This document shows positions 46,501 to 59,934 of a stretch of 64,000 nt of DNA, piece after piece (position 1 is the first letter of the stretch; every line of letters starts with the position of its first letter). The translations under genes and the position numbers were made by a program. This DNA comes from Schistosoma haematobium. Its lineage: Eukaryota; Platyhelminthes; Trematoda; Strigeidida; Schistosomatidae. The stretch spans positions 19,633,001-19,697,000 of the forward strand of contig NC_067201.1 of assembly GCF_000699445.3 (NCBI RefSeq), in the 5' to 3' direction. Under the pieces are notes generated by a model. That model had not been told where the DNA came from, searched no databases, and saw only the letters and a list, made by a program, of their open reading frames with translations.

Positions 46501-47410
46501 ATATAGAAATTATATATGACGGACGTTTCATGCCGTATGATCAAAATTCTAGCTTTAAATCAAAACTATTTTCCAATGCTTCAATAAAACTTGCAGAATA
46601 AGTACTTAACTATCCCCGTGAAAGGAAGAAAAACTTTTGTCAAGCAAGACTGTACCGCATATTTTCAGCGTTTTTGTTGTTGTTGTAAAAACTGGACAAT
46701 TCTAACTGACCTACATGGTTCAGACTTAGAATCAGTCATTGGCTACTCAATGCCATGTTATATTGACTATTCTTAAACATTGCGTATATTACACTTATTC
46801 TAAGTAGCATAATAAAAAAATATACACACTGTAAAAACTGTTCAAAATCTGGTTAGGTTTAGATATAAAGAAATACCTGGAAAGTTATACAGTGGTGATG
46901 ATTAAAAAAAGATATACAGTTGAAAAATGAAACACCATCCTGTAGAGAAATAACATTATGCATTTCGATAGGTGAAAATTAGATTAATTTGAAAAATGCA
47001 TGTTTAGTATCTGCATAGTGATGATCATAGTAAACGATAAGAACTAGTGATCATTACTAATGTGATGGCGTGTACTTTAGAATGTCAATATTCAGTCCAC
47101 TTTCTACGTACATAATGAAACATACTACGATCTTAATAGAATACCCGAAAACAATACATTGTTTATTGAAATGCTAGCAGTACTAGTAATTTTAACACTG
47201 TGAATAAGAATCTTCATAAAGCATCCAAATATTTTAATAAAACTTCTTTAACACAATAATAATGTTGACAGGGTTTACTATAAACATCCAGGATTAACAA
47301 GATATCGCATAACAAAATAATAAAAGTACGACCACCGCGTATTCACACTTTTCTAAGACTATTCTAATTAAAAATCTCAGATAGTTACTCACATCATTCC
47401 TATTAACGAA
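43600..47410. other. 3.8-kb stretch with one repeat-A scrap, no supported gene
   Basis: It is AT-rich. A frame at 44421-44678 (-) of 85 codons begins MEKFSRLLTEIFIVDYL and has protein-like composition, but no family or splice partner is recognised. Nothing else can be supported. Confidence 0.4.
44128..44222 (-). repeat. Repeat family A, copy 2 (3' end only)
   Basis: The - strand carries the 3' terminal 95 bp: tgtgaggacttgg…accgaatacatatgcgccac…acataaatattggtacaagg on the + strand. Severe 5' truncation. Confidence 0.75.
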
Positions 47411-47416
47411 TTCAGT

Positions 47417-47733
47417 GGACATGGAGAGTCCACTTAAGGAAGTTGGAAAACCCTGATTCCAAACTAATGGTGTACATGGGCTCCAGTATCTTGAAGGAAG
47501 AAATAGCGTATCAACCTATTGTTAGACACCAGCTACCATGTGACTACGTCTCCTTACATTGCTCTACTGACTTGTGGATTGGACCTCTAGGTCAAAGACT
47601 CGGGGAGTAGCCCCTCAAGAAAATCATCTGGCACCCGGGAAGTATCTCAGCCCTCACACAAATCGAACGATTTATGTGGCTCATATCGATTTGTTGCCCC
47701 TTTCTACCAATATTCATGTGTTTACATAAATAA
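47417..47733 (+). repeat. Repeat family A, copy 3
   Basis: It has the same blocks and order as copy 1: 'gttggaaaaccctgattcc', 'gacttgtggattggacc', 'cacccgggaagtatctc', and the 3' end 'accaatattcatgtgttt' followed by 'acataaataaatatc'. 5'-truncated at nearly the same place as copy 1. Confidence 0.8.
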
Positions 47734-47739
47734 ATATCA

Positions 47740-48581
47740 ATTCATAATATATTTGTAGAAGTAAACCATATACGGAGAGATCTTTAAAAATTAATATCCG
47801 AAATGTTACTTCATTGAAACAAAAAGAAAATCAATATTACATAAATGCACAATGGATCTAATACAATTGGAGTTTTATCTCCATAATAGAAAAAAAAATA
47901 AACCAAAAGTCATCAAGATAAAGAATAAATAACTAAGCTACAAGGGACTACAAATTCTTTCTTTATTTGAAAGAATAAAAGAAATTACAAGAAAAATACC
48001 AAATCAGTCAGATACATATGAAGCTTGTTTTTTGTTCTTTTTATTCAAGAAGTAATAAGGGATGCATACATGCATACAATCAAATCATAATGAGAAATAA
48101 AAAAGAGAGAAGAAAGAAACCAAACACCTAAAAGATAACAAAACATTTCTAGTATAACTGGGAATATTATAATTATCAATAAAGGTATTATTATTATCAT
48201 AAATGGATGGATGTGTTTCATAGTAGAAGATAAGGAATTGAGATCTAGGATTAACGTAGGAATTGTTTACCTAATACAAAATTGAAATGAACAATTTCAT
48301 ATGGTTGATCAGAGATAGATTAACAAGTAGATACTCTCATTTTAATATACATTCATTCGAAAAAAAATAAAGAAAAGGAAGCCAAACCTAATCCAATTAC
48401 ATTAAGATTTAAAATGTTGTCATGGTGTACAAATTATAAAATGCATTGTTTTGTAGAGAGAAAAAAAAAGAAAATAACAATGAACCATAATATGAGATGC
48501 AAAATTGTAGTTATTTCATTTTTAACTACTTATTTGTGAAAATAAGTAGTAAAACTATAACAATAAATATTTCCTAGATAA
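47740..48581 (-). other. 3' flank / 3' UTR of the DOK-like gene
   Basis: A-rich on the + strand, no coding signal. On the - strand, AATAAA-type hexamers fall near 47960 and 48040, and either could end the DOK-like transcript. A hairpin with 11-bp arms and a 4-nt loop lies at 48525-48550, just after the stop codon. Confidence 0.5.
48525..48550 (-). repeat. 11-bp-stem hairpin in 3' UTR
   Basis: Arms actacttattt and aaataagtagt are exactly complementary around gtga. It starts 32 nt past the DOK-like stop codon. Its role, if any, is unknown. Confidence 0.8.
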
Positions 48582-49451
48582 TTATGTGGTTGCACTTAAA
48601 ACGGCTCGCATTGCTAATGTTTGTAATTGACAGATAGCAACATAATTTGACGGTAAATCAGAATCTGTTTCATCACGAATCATATCTTCACAGTTTGCAC
48701 TGTTATTACTAGATACAGTATGTCCAGAAAAATGGTGATGACAAGGAGATTCTATTAAATGTGAATGTAAAGTGTCTGTAAGAGTCCCGTAAATACGTGA
48801 AGAATAATTATCATTGAGATTACTGTGATTATTATTATTATTGTTATGGTTATTGGCATTAGTAACAGTGTTGTCCATACTGCAACTTTTCTGATTGCGA
48901 GTAGAACCGGTATGTGTATTATCCATGTCGTGGATATTGTTATTCCAACGAACAGTATTCATATCGGGATAACTTTCATTCCTGTAATGGGATGTTTCTG
49001 GAGTCATGATACCAAAGTCTAATGTTGCATAGTGCAACATACTTGTGGGCTTTTCAAAATTGTTATGACAGCCTAAGTTACCTATCCTACATGGAACAGT
49101 GGTAGTGGTAGATGTTGTTATTGAGGGAGAAGTAGTAGTAGTAGCAGTAGTAGTAACAGAAATATTAGTACTTATTGTTACAGACGATGATGCTACTGAT
49201 GGTGAGGGTTGATTACGAGCAGTCTGAATAGGTGATTCTTTTGAATATGAACTGCAATATGATATACGATTTATATTATCCCCTGAAACGGGATGATTTG
49301 CAGAAGATAAAGATGTACAGTTGGATGTGAAATCAGTAGGTAAACACGAAACACTAGATGAATGAATACACTTTTGATTATTTTCTCCAGGTAGCGATGA
49401 AGTAATTGTTTGAGAAGTGCACAGACCAGTACATTGGATTTGAGTTAAAGT
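48582..49451 (-). CDS. C-terminal exon of DOK-like gene
   Basis: Acceptor …attttttatgtcag|ACTTTAACT, open in phase 0 through 289 codons to TAA. It begins TLTQIQCTGLCTSQTITSSL, has a Ser/Thr-rich stretch with runs of Thr, and then MLHYATLDFG, an 'NxxY/YxxL' type tyrosine site. The end, LPSNYVAICQLQTLAMRAV, resembles the terminal 'Y.xI…RT.AM' motif of FRS2-type adaptors. The resemblance is by eye only. Confidence 0.75.
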   Translation of the reverse strand, partial: TLTQIQCTGLCTSQTITSSLPGENNQKCIHSSSVSCLPTDFTSNCTSLSSANHPVSGDNINRISYCSSYSKESPIQTARNQPSPSVASSSVTISTNISVTTTATTTTSPSITTSTTTTVPCRIGNLGCHNNFEKPTSMLHYATLDFGIMTPETSHYRNESYPDMNTVRWNNNIHDMDNTHTGSTRNQKSCSMDNTVTNANNHNNNNNNHSNLNDNYSSRIYGTLTDTLHSHLIESPCHHHFSGHTVSSNNSANCEDMIRDETDSDLPSNYVAICQLQTLAMRAVLSATT

Positions 49452-52400
49452 CTGACATAAAAAATAAAGTCATTCGTGAATAAATAAAACTTTAAAAATA
49501 TCACCACTTATTTATCAGTTAAACTAAAATACAATTTAACACATTAACACAGTGTGACGGGAGCCAATAGTTTAGACACAGTCGGAAGCACATTTATCCC
49601 TCTATAGTTGTTGCAGAAACGATGTGAATCCTATTTAAAGATAGGAACAACTATCGACTCATTCCACGATGTTGAAACACTCCTATTATGGACAACTTAG
49701 TTCCTTAACCAGAAAACGTAGTGATAAAGATTCTATCCTATAATTGTGAGTAGTAAATCTAAGTCAATGGACAATGTAATGTAAAGATCCTCCAAACAAC
49801 TGATGAATGTACTATTAAAACGAATTAATAATTCATGAAGGAATATTTCATATTTCTAGTTGTGTACGAAAAATCTATCTTATATATTTTTTTAAAGCCA
49901 TTCACGTTATTTAGCATAAAATATACTTCGTTAGTTTTCAATAGTAGGTATGCTCGAAACACTGAATATGTTTGATGGAGTTGACGAAAATCGATCTGAG
50001 CTGTAATACACCTAGCAAGATTTCAGGTTCGGATACTTGTTAGGTCCCGAGAAACATTATGAATGGTAACTTTGGGATCTATTGATGGACCAATAGTAAA
50101 CGTATATTTCTATTGTATGATTATTAATTAACTAAACTATGCATATTCATATTCCTTTTATTATAAGCTTTATATTGACCCATAAACTATTATTATACGT
50201 TTTACCATTCTTGAGTTATACCCAGTATATTAATTACTACCTCCTTCATTCACAGCCACATCTGGCTAATTCTTGTACAAATGTTGTTTCATATTTTATT
50301 GGTACGTTGTGGTCTGCTTGATTGGTATATAAACAAAGTATGTTTGAAATATAATGATTCATATCGCAGAGGCTGAAACTTGTGTTCTGGACTTAACTGG
50401 CTGGGCTAGGCGGAAAGCAGGACCAATCAGAACTCTAAGCTGCCCATACGGGTTTATGCGTCATTGCCCCGATCGATAACTCACTGCTCTCTAATCGGCG
50501 GTCACAAGTTATAACAATACTGTAACACTAAAATTAGAATCTTTGGATGATGTAATTGAAAATCAACTGACTGCTGTAGGTCAAATTATTTATTCTCTAC
50601 TAAATGTTCAGTAACGTATCATCTCATATTTTATGTTACATGAAGTTATTTCCTACATCTAAACTGTTTATATTCCCGTCGCTATGGGTATTGTCATTTT
50701 CACCCTTTTGTTTGATTTCTTTTTTGTCCATCTGCCTGGGAATATCATAAATTGAAATTGATTGAAGTAATTTACAAGTTAACACTTAGAAATCCTGACT
50801 TTAACTAGGTACATATGATATAAAAGGTTCGAATAGAACTGGAGATGAACTTACCTGAGGACTTGTCGACAAATTATAATACGGTGAATACTCAGTAATC
50901 ATATCTAGCATGTCAGAATTCTTTCTGTCTGAAGAATTACTAAGATTACGATGTATCTTACATAAATAATCAGATGGAATCTTTTTATTTACACGAAATG
51001 GCATATTTTCTTGTCGATTATGATTAGTACCAGTGTTAGCATAACTATGTTCACGACGGCTAATACCATCACCAATGATAACAGTATTACTACATGTATT
51101 TGGATTTGGTAGACTAGCATGTCTTGAATGTAAGTAGATTTTGGATGATGTTGATATTGATGGCAATCTTGGTAGAATTAATGTTTGAGATTTGTTTCTA
51201 AACTTTCTCATTACATCATGTTCTTTCGAGTTATTATTATTATTATCACCATTAGTTGTTGTTGTAGAATTGTTTGATATAATTGAACTAGGTTTATCGA
51301 TCATTTCTGGTAGATTTATATCTGATGACAATGATTTTTTTAACTGAGGAGGTGGATTGTTACAATCATTGATATGTGCTAATTTTTGTTCTCCAAAAGA
51401 TGGCGTTGAATCACCTCTTTCTAATGCTAATACTACAGGACCAACCCCGTCAATTTGTGTTTGCCCATCTACACTGGTCTTTTTATCAATTTCTGCCACA
51501 TTATTATTATTATTATTATTATCACCGTATTCGTTAGATAGTTGATGAGGGAAACAAACTGTGGGTGTTGTTGGCGTTGTCATTGATGGCAATGAACGCC
51601 TTATTGTACTACAACAACAATTATCGTTATCATTATTAGAAGTAGTGTCATTCATTCCATTATTGACAGCAATTAAATTATCATAAATTCGTTGATAACA
51701 TACACCTTGTTCTTGTATGATATCACAATAAGATAATGAATTGTTATATAAAGGTGGTAAAGGTGCTTCAGGTAGATTAGATATTTCATCATCTTCATCA
51801 ACTTTAACAATACACTCATCCATATCAACAATTGTATCATTTTTTGTGTCTTTATTAAGACAATGTGACTGATGATTATTTGATTGATGAACAGAAAAAT
51901 AACTACCACCACTACGTTGACAACATCCTCTACCGACATGATGACATTGATGACTAATATTGCTTCTAGTAGCTGTAGCATCATCATCATTATCATCATC
52001 TTCATTACAGTTAATTAGATTCATTGATGCAATATCAGTTAATTGTGGACAAGAATATTTAAAACTATTTTGTAGCTTATTACCATGATCATTGTTTGTA
52101 TGATTATCATGTTGATTATTTTCATTATTACTAAAATGATTTGATGAATTCTGTAATTGAAGCCAATGTAAACAATTTGATGATACACGATCATGATGTT
52201 CTTGTTTTTGTTGAATTTTCTTATTCTTCTTATTATTATGATGATTATTCATTAATTTTATAGTTTGATTATGAAGAAGATCAATTTCTGTATCATCAAA
52301 TGAAAAAGCTAAATTATTACGTTCTGTTAAAACTGGCGGATATGATCTATGATAATGATGTAATGGATCATGATTATCAATTATGTTTTTATGATCATTT

Positions 52401-55400
52401 CTTCCGTTGAATTGATTACGATCTATTTTTTCATTGATTGAATCATTTAATATAGGCGTAGTACTTAATGATATTGATGATTGTTTATGGAAGATTTTGT
52501 TAAATGGCATAATGAATGATAATTTTCCATTATTATTATTATTACTTCGTTGTAATGAACGACTTTCAGAAATCGATGTTGATAATTGATGAACGGATAG
52601 ATTATCTCTATGTTGATGAACACATGTCTGTTTAACGAATGTATGATTAAAAGAAAAACAGCAAACAATCATTAATACACCAATAAAAGTACATTTTTAA
52701 TGAAATAACTTTATTAGGTAACAATGAAAAAGGGATTAGTGTAGCCTACCAGCAAGTGTTGTGGTGGTTTATTAGTTAAGACGTTACAATTTCAACAAAC
52801 TAGGTTCAAGATTCGAAACCTAGTCCACTGACTCCGGTTTGGGCAACCAAGAAGTATCATTAATACTTACATTTAGCGTATGACTCATACCTAAATACCC
52901 GGTGAATGTGTTAATTTATTATTTAGCCATCAATGCTTAGAACAGATTTTGAATGTCTACTGTTTAAAATATATAACAATAAACATGTGATAATAGTGTA
53001 ATCTACAGAAGAATTGTTAATCGTTGATTCTAAAGTTAATCAGTCAGCTACAACGTAGAGCCTAGTACTTATGCCTATGTACATCGGTTTAAGTGAAGAA
53101 GAACATTAAAGCTGACAACCAGAAATACGAGGGACAACTAGCAACGACGGCAGAACAAGCTCCAAGAGAACGAAATATGAAACAAATATATGATACAACG
53201 AAGAAACTAGCAGGGAGGCAGGTCAACCACTGAAATTCAAGAACAGAGGAACAGATGGGTAGAGTATTTTGAGGAACTCGTGAATAGACCAGCTCCAGTG
53301 AATCCAGTGGACAACGAAGCAACAAACACAGATCTTCCTATAGTTCTCACTCCACCAAACGATCGAAGAGATCAGGATAGCAATCAGACAAAGCAAGAGT
53401 AGGAAAGCAGCAGCACTTGAGAATATACCAGCTGAAGCTCTGATGTCAGACATTGAAGTAACTTCAAACATAATTGACGTTCTATTCGAGATTTGGGAGG
53501 AGGAACAAGTGCCGACGGACTGAAAAGAAGGACACCTCATCAAGATACTAAAGAAAGGAAATCTGAGAAAAGTGAGGAATACAGAGGTATCACACTACTG
53601 TTAGTACCGGAAAACGTTTCCAACAGAATGCTGCTGAACCGCATAAAAGATGCAGCTAAGGATCCACGAAAATGGCAACACTAGAATCAGACAGTGAGAG
53701 ACAATTGTTGTAAGCCATACTAAATAAACAGTGATGACTAATTATGCCCTGTATTTGAGAGTGATTTCTGTAGTCATCGCATGATCAAGTGTGATAAATA
53801 GATCAGTAATTAAAAAGTTTTTCGATTGAATCATATCACTAAGCAGTTTATTTTTGAATATGTTTATAACAAAATAATGGCAGAAATTGTCTTTGGTTAA
53901 AAGTATTTATCCGAAGGATTTGATTAATATGAAAGTAGATTTAACCACATTCGAGATCAACAGACTGGATTCCGTAAGGATCGGTCGTGCACAGACCAAA
54001 TTACGACATTACAGATCATCATCGAACAATTAGTTGAATGGAACTCGTTACTATACATCAACTTTATTAAATATGAGAAGGCATTTGACAGTGTATATAG
54101 GAGAACATTATGTAAACTCCTTCGACACTGTGGAGTTCCTGAGAAGGTTGTCAACATTATTCCGGACTCATACGACGGACTACAGTGTAAAGTCGTGCAT
54201 GGAGGACAGCTGTATCTCAAGTAAGGACCGGAAACAGACAAGGCTGTCATGGAAGAACCACCAAGAACAATTATTCCAGACAGTAGACTTTAGTTGGTTT
54301 ATTACGAAAATCAAACACGACTATCGCTTAGAGGCAGTAAATATGGTAGAAAACCACGTGAATTACAGTACAATCTATGATACGCTATTAACCTTCAGGT
54401 TAAATTATCATATCAGTTATAACTGCTGATTGGGAAGTTTTCATTAATAAATTTCATGATAAGATGTAGTAGCTAACCAAGGAAATAAGAAAATTTAAAT
54501 CCCGATGTTTAATAAATAATTTCCTATTAGGCATATCCAACAAACTAATCAATTTACTGAAATGTCTAAATGATATATGTAGACCTCTTTCTGTCTTTCT
54601 TTTTGTTTTCCCATCATCTTGTCGATACACTATCATGTGAATCAGTGGAAAATAACAATAAAGTTCACTTCGGAGATGGTTATTTATTTGAATTAAATAT
54701 AAGACTAGACATAATGCACAAGTCATATGAATAGAAGCATGGGCAATTTGTGTATGAAAAGTGGCATGTAAATTAGTGTAGGGACAAAAAGTAATTAACT
54801 AATAAAACTTTACACAAGTTATAAATCTTCTTCCTTATTTTCATACCCTACATATAATAGTAATAGTTAGGTTAAAAAAATAAATATCCTGACGATAGCA
54901 CTACACAGTAACTGATTATTTTTAAATGGCATAGATTTTTCCAATGAAATATCAGATGAAAGTATAAAGTTTATTACCCCCACCATCCAAATTAAAAAGT
55001 TATTCAACAATTTTTCATGAACCCATAGGATCAGTTTGATGATATGAATCCCAATGGTTCCAACCATATACAACAGATTCAATATTAACTTATAACTAAC
55101 TAATGGTAACAAATAAAGTAACGAAATTCCTCATTGTAAGCAAATGTTAACAATGAAGTAGAATAAAAATGAGTACAGAGTCTATGACGAATATAAAGAA
55201 CTAATTGGAATAGCGATTTTTGGTTTTTATAGAAAGTTTAAACGGCAATTCTGCATAAAATTCATCATTATAAGTAGTTTTGTTTAGAATATGTTTACTG
55301 AGTCATAAAATTACTTAGGATCTTTAAGAAAAAGTTTTTTGTAGAATCATATAGTCATAGTGATATGAATGTAAAAGCAAATTTGTGTTAAGCTTCTTTT

Positions 55401-58400
55401 TTTCCAATGTGGATTCTATCATTCCATTTACGTGAGGGCCGGGATACAGTCCAGATGCCAAAACCGAAGTAGGTTGTTTTCTTAGGGGGGCACACCTGCA
55501 ACCTTTGACCTGAAGGCCTAATCCGTAAGGCAGTGGAGCATCGTAAGGAGATACAGTACCATGGTAGCCGGTAACCAACAATAGGTTCATACGCCATTTC
55601 TTCCTTCAAGATACTGGAGCCCATGTACACCATTAATTTGGAATCAGGGTTTTCCGACTCCCCTAAGTGATACCACCATATCCATCAACCTGGTTAAAGC
55701 GTCGGACTTTCGTTTCTCATCCTCTTGATTTCGTAAACAACAGTAATGCCGCGAGAAGGCAGTGAGTAGGACTTCCCTGGCAGTGGTTGTATGCATGTGG
55801 CCCACTCTCGGCCGTACTAGGGCATTTGTGGGCTATGAGATTATAGTCTTAATTTGTCGACTTTTTCAGGAAACTTGTGAAAGTTTCATGAAATCTCTTA
55901 TGACATGATAAATAACCAAGATATACTACTGATGATCTATTGAATAAATAATTACCCTTAGCTAAGACAATCTAATTAATGATGATAAAGTTCAATTATA
56001 GAAATGTTAGAAAATTCAATCATGTTAGTAATATGCCCGCAAATGCCCTGGTACGGCCGAGAGTGGGGAGAGTCAGCTCTCCCTCTCCAAATGCTCTCAC
56101 ATGGCCACGCGTTTATAGCCTCTACCAGGGAAGTCCTACTCACTGCCTTCTCGCACCACGGGTGTTGTTTACGAAAATCAGAGGACGAAAAGCGAATGTC
56201 CGGCTCTTTAACCAGATCCCAAACAAATGGTGCACATGGGCTCCAGTATCATGCGGGAACAAATGGCGTATGAACCAATTGTTGGTCACCCGCTTCCATG
56301 GGACTGCATCTCCTGACGATGCTCCACTGCCTTGTGGATCAGACCTTCAGGTCGAAGGCTCGGGGAGTGGCCCCCTAAGAAAACCACCTGCTTTGGTTCG
56401 GGCAGCCAGGCAGTATCACAGCCCTCACACATGTCGAATGATTTACATGGTGCATGTCTATTTGGTGCCTCCTTGTACCAATATCTATGTGTTAAAATAA
56501 TAATAAAATAATCGAAAAGTTATTACTATTATTTCAATAGTTGAGGTCATGAGTCAATTGAAGCTAGACCATCATGGAAAACCTCCTTCTTTAATCGGAG
56601 AATAAATGAACTGATTAAATAGTTCTACACTTTGTTTATTTCTTGTATAATTAAACGGATTATTTGCATACTACTTATTAAATGATTATTTGTTGTTGTT
56701 GTTGTTTATTATAATTATTTATTTTCGGAATTTTTGACCTCTATTCTATAGATCGAAAGATTATTTTTGTTTCGTGTTAACATGCTACTTATTATTCTTA
56801 CAATCATGATGAAAATGGGTTTTTTTTTTTTAAAAAAAAAAACAATATATAATTTGCTTATATTTATGCTCTATTGTAAATAAGGTTAATAAGCATCTTT
56901 GTTTTCTATTTGGTTTTGGAATTCTATTCGTTGAATAACAAGTAGAAACGATCAACTACTAGTTTGAATTGAAGTTAATAAAGGAGAAATTAAAGATGAG
57001 ATAAGATAATTTCAAATTGACAGTTAATAACGAACCAATGTAAAGTTGATGGTATTTCAACTATTTTGTAAGCTTAAATATTAACTTCCAAATACTTTAT
57101 TTATTTATTTGAACACATAAATATTGGTACGAACGGGCACCGAATACATATGCATAACACAAGTCACTTGATTTGTGTGTGTGCTGGGATACTGTCCGGG
57201 TGCCAAAACAGAAGCAGGTGATTTTCTTAGAGGGCAACACCCCGAACCTTTGACTTAGAGGTCTAACCCACAAGGCAGTGAAGTAGTAACGTCATGAAAT
57301 GCGATCCCATGATGGCCGATGACCAACGATTACTTCATACACCATTTGTTTCCTTGGAATCCTGGAGCCCATGTACACCATTGGTTTGGAATCAGGGTAT
57401 TCCAACTACCCTAGGTGGAATCTTCGTATCCACCAACTTGGTTAAACCATCGGACATTCGCTTTTTGTCCTCTCAACTTCGTAAACAACATCCCTGCCGC
57501 AAAAAGGCAATGAGTACGACTTCCCTGGAAGTGGCTGTATACACGTGGTCATATGAGAGTATTTCAAGAGGGAGAGCTGTCTCTCTTCACCCTCGACAAT
57601 ACCAGGGCATTTGGCGGCCAAATACAATAATCGGTGATAAAGCTATACATTCATAATCACACTCAACACTGGAGCTAAGTACATATTGTACTTATAGTGA
57701 TAAATATTCTCGACTTGAAGCAAACAGGGGTTTTACAAAAGTACAAGTAAGTGTTTTTGCTTATAAATCATTGTACATCTATTATAATTCATTTTATATG
57801 AGCCTCATGACAGAGTTAACCAACCTAAAACAGTAATAATCTCTTTATTCAATATTATTATGATACAAAAAATTTGATTACGTAATATTTGAATTGTTGG
57901 CAATGGAATAAATAATCTGTGTTAATGAGGATCATTACTTTTTTATTCCTTGTATTAATAGTAGTAACCACTAATCAAAGAACATTTTATAAACAAGATC
58001 ATGGATCATAATAGAATATTTAGTCAAGAGGTTAATATAGGCCAATAGAGATAGACCGATTTGACCTTGAATATACTAAAAACAGAATTTTTAAAGGTTC
58101 ATAATCAATTACCTACATGATGTATCTCTATTAAATTGTGGTTAGCAATCTACTCTCTATATTTTATACAGACATACATTTTATAAAATAAATAAAAAGG
58201 GTCAAATTGAAAGTCACTATGAATTATAAACAGATATGAATATCTAATGATATTTTATTGCTGCTAAGTATATTATAATCTAGTTGTAAGTTTAATCATA
58301 ACAACTATGGGGAAAAGGAGAATCGATTAGATGAAAGTAAATCACATTCTAGTGTTATGATTGGTTTCGTTCTTATCTAGACATGAATCATATTATCCTA

Positions 58401-59866
58401 TGGATACAACAAAGTATTGAAAACAATAGCGGTAATGTAATCATCATAAAAATTTGTGTGTGTATGTGTGCACGTATGTATGTGTTATATAATGAAATAT
58501 TAGTTCACTCACACTGTCTAATTGCATTGAAAAACACCTAAGAAACGCATTATATTAAAACAAAGCAAAGTGAAATAACTTACACTACTGAAGGAACTCT
58601 AATCCTACATTGACAATATTCTACAAAAGTATGAGGATGTATCGATATACAAAATAATAAAAAGTCGAATGCAGTGGAAATTCGCATATTTTAAACTAAC
58701 TCAAGTTCATCACAGGCATCCATAATATTTGATACTGTTTATCTAAAAAACAAATTGTTATTCGCTTATTTGACTATTGTCAGCTAAGAGCGAAAACATT
58801 TCTAGACAATTCATAGTTCTAGTATGGGACTCCTCAGCAGTGCCCATCCACGATCCCGCAGCCCGCGACATTCGAACCCAGGACCTATTAGTCTCACGCC
58901 AAGCGCTTAACCAACTAGACCACTGAGCCGGTGGCGCAACTTCGTGGATTGGTTGAAGTTAGAGATTAACACCATTGGATGCCGGCATTATCTTCTCAGT
59001 AATAAAAGCATTGAAATGGGATTAAATCCAATGCTGTTAAAACTATTGAAACTCTAAAACTCGACAAAGAATCACTATAGGTCCATCATCAATGTTTATA
59101 CAAAAATTTAGAACTTTTTATGATATCCGCCAAGTTAGTAGGTCAAGTAAGGAGGGCAATAGTTTCAGTGTTACCTCATATTCGTTCACAAATAGATTAT
59201 CTGACATATAAAGAGACTATTGGATTCAAATCAAATTGTATAACTCACTAAGTGTAAACTCGACCTAATGCTAAACTGTATATGAAAACCAGGAACACTA
59301 TCCGGTAACTCAAACAGAATTAGGAATTATGATATTTGGACTTTCAACTCGAATAGCTGAAACCATGTGTGTGCTTTAACAATAAATTAACAGTTGTCCT
59401 TACTTAACAAATATTCATGACACAAACCAAATATGATTTGTACATATTAAAAGTTAGTTAAATGTAAATCGATTTATGTTGGTCAACACAAACATGGGAT
59501 CTAAAATGGGACGGTGAAATCATGTCTACCTCACCTCGCCCCCCCCCGAAAAAAAGTAGTATAGTTTGTTCAATGAGAATGATTTACTATTCTAATCATT
59601 CAACCAAACTACAAAGCTTAAAATAGTATTTTACAACTTTAATGTATTATGATAGAAATTATTTTTAGCTTAGCTTAAATGGAAATAGTGTAGGTTTATA
59701 TATGTATATGATTGTTTTTAGTTATTTAACGAAAATGTATGTCTATCTGTATAGTTGTAACTAATGTATTTCATACCTTCAAAAGAATTAAAAAACGAGA
59801 CAAATCCTGCTATTTTTCAGTTTCGGTTTCCGAGTATCGATTCAGTAGTAATGATGATGACGTTGC

Positions 59867-59934
<68 letters not shown>

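Noticed and set aside
51357..52005. Further frames overlapping the large DOK-like exon
   Set aside because: They are shadows of the triplet-repeat-rich coding exon in other frames.
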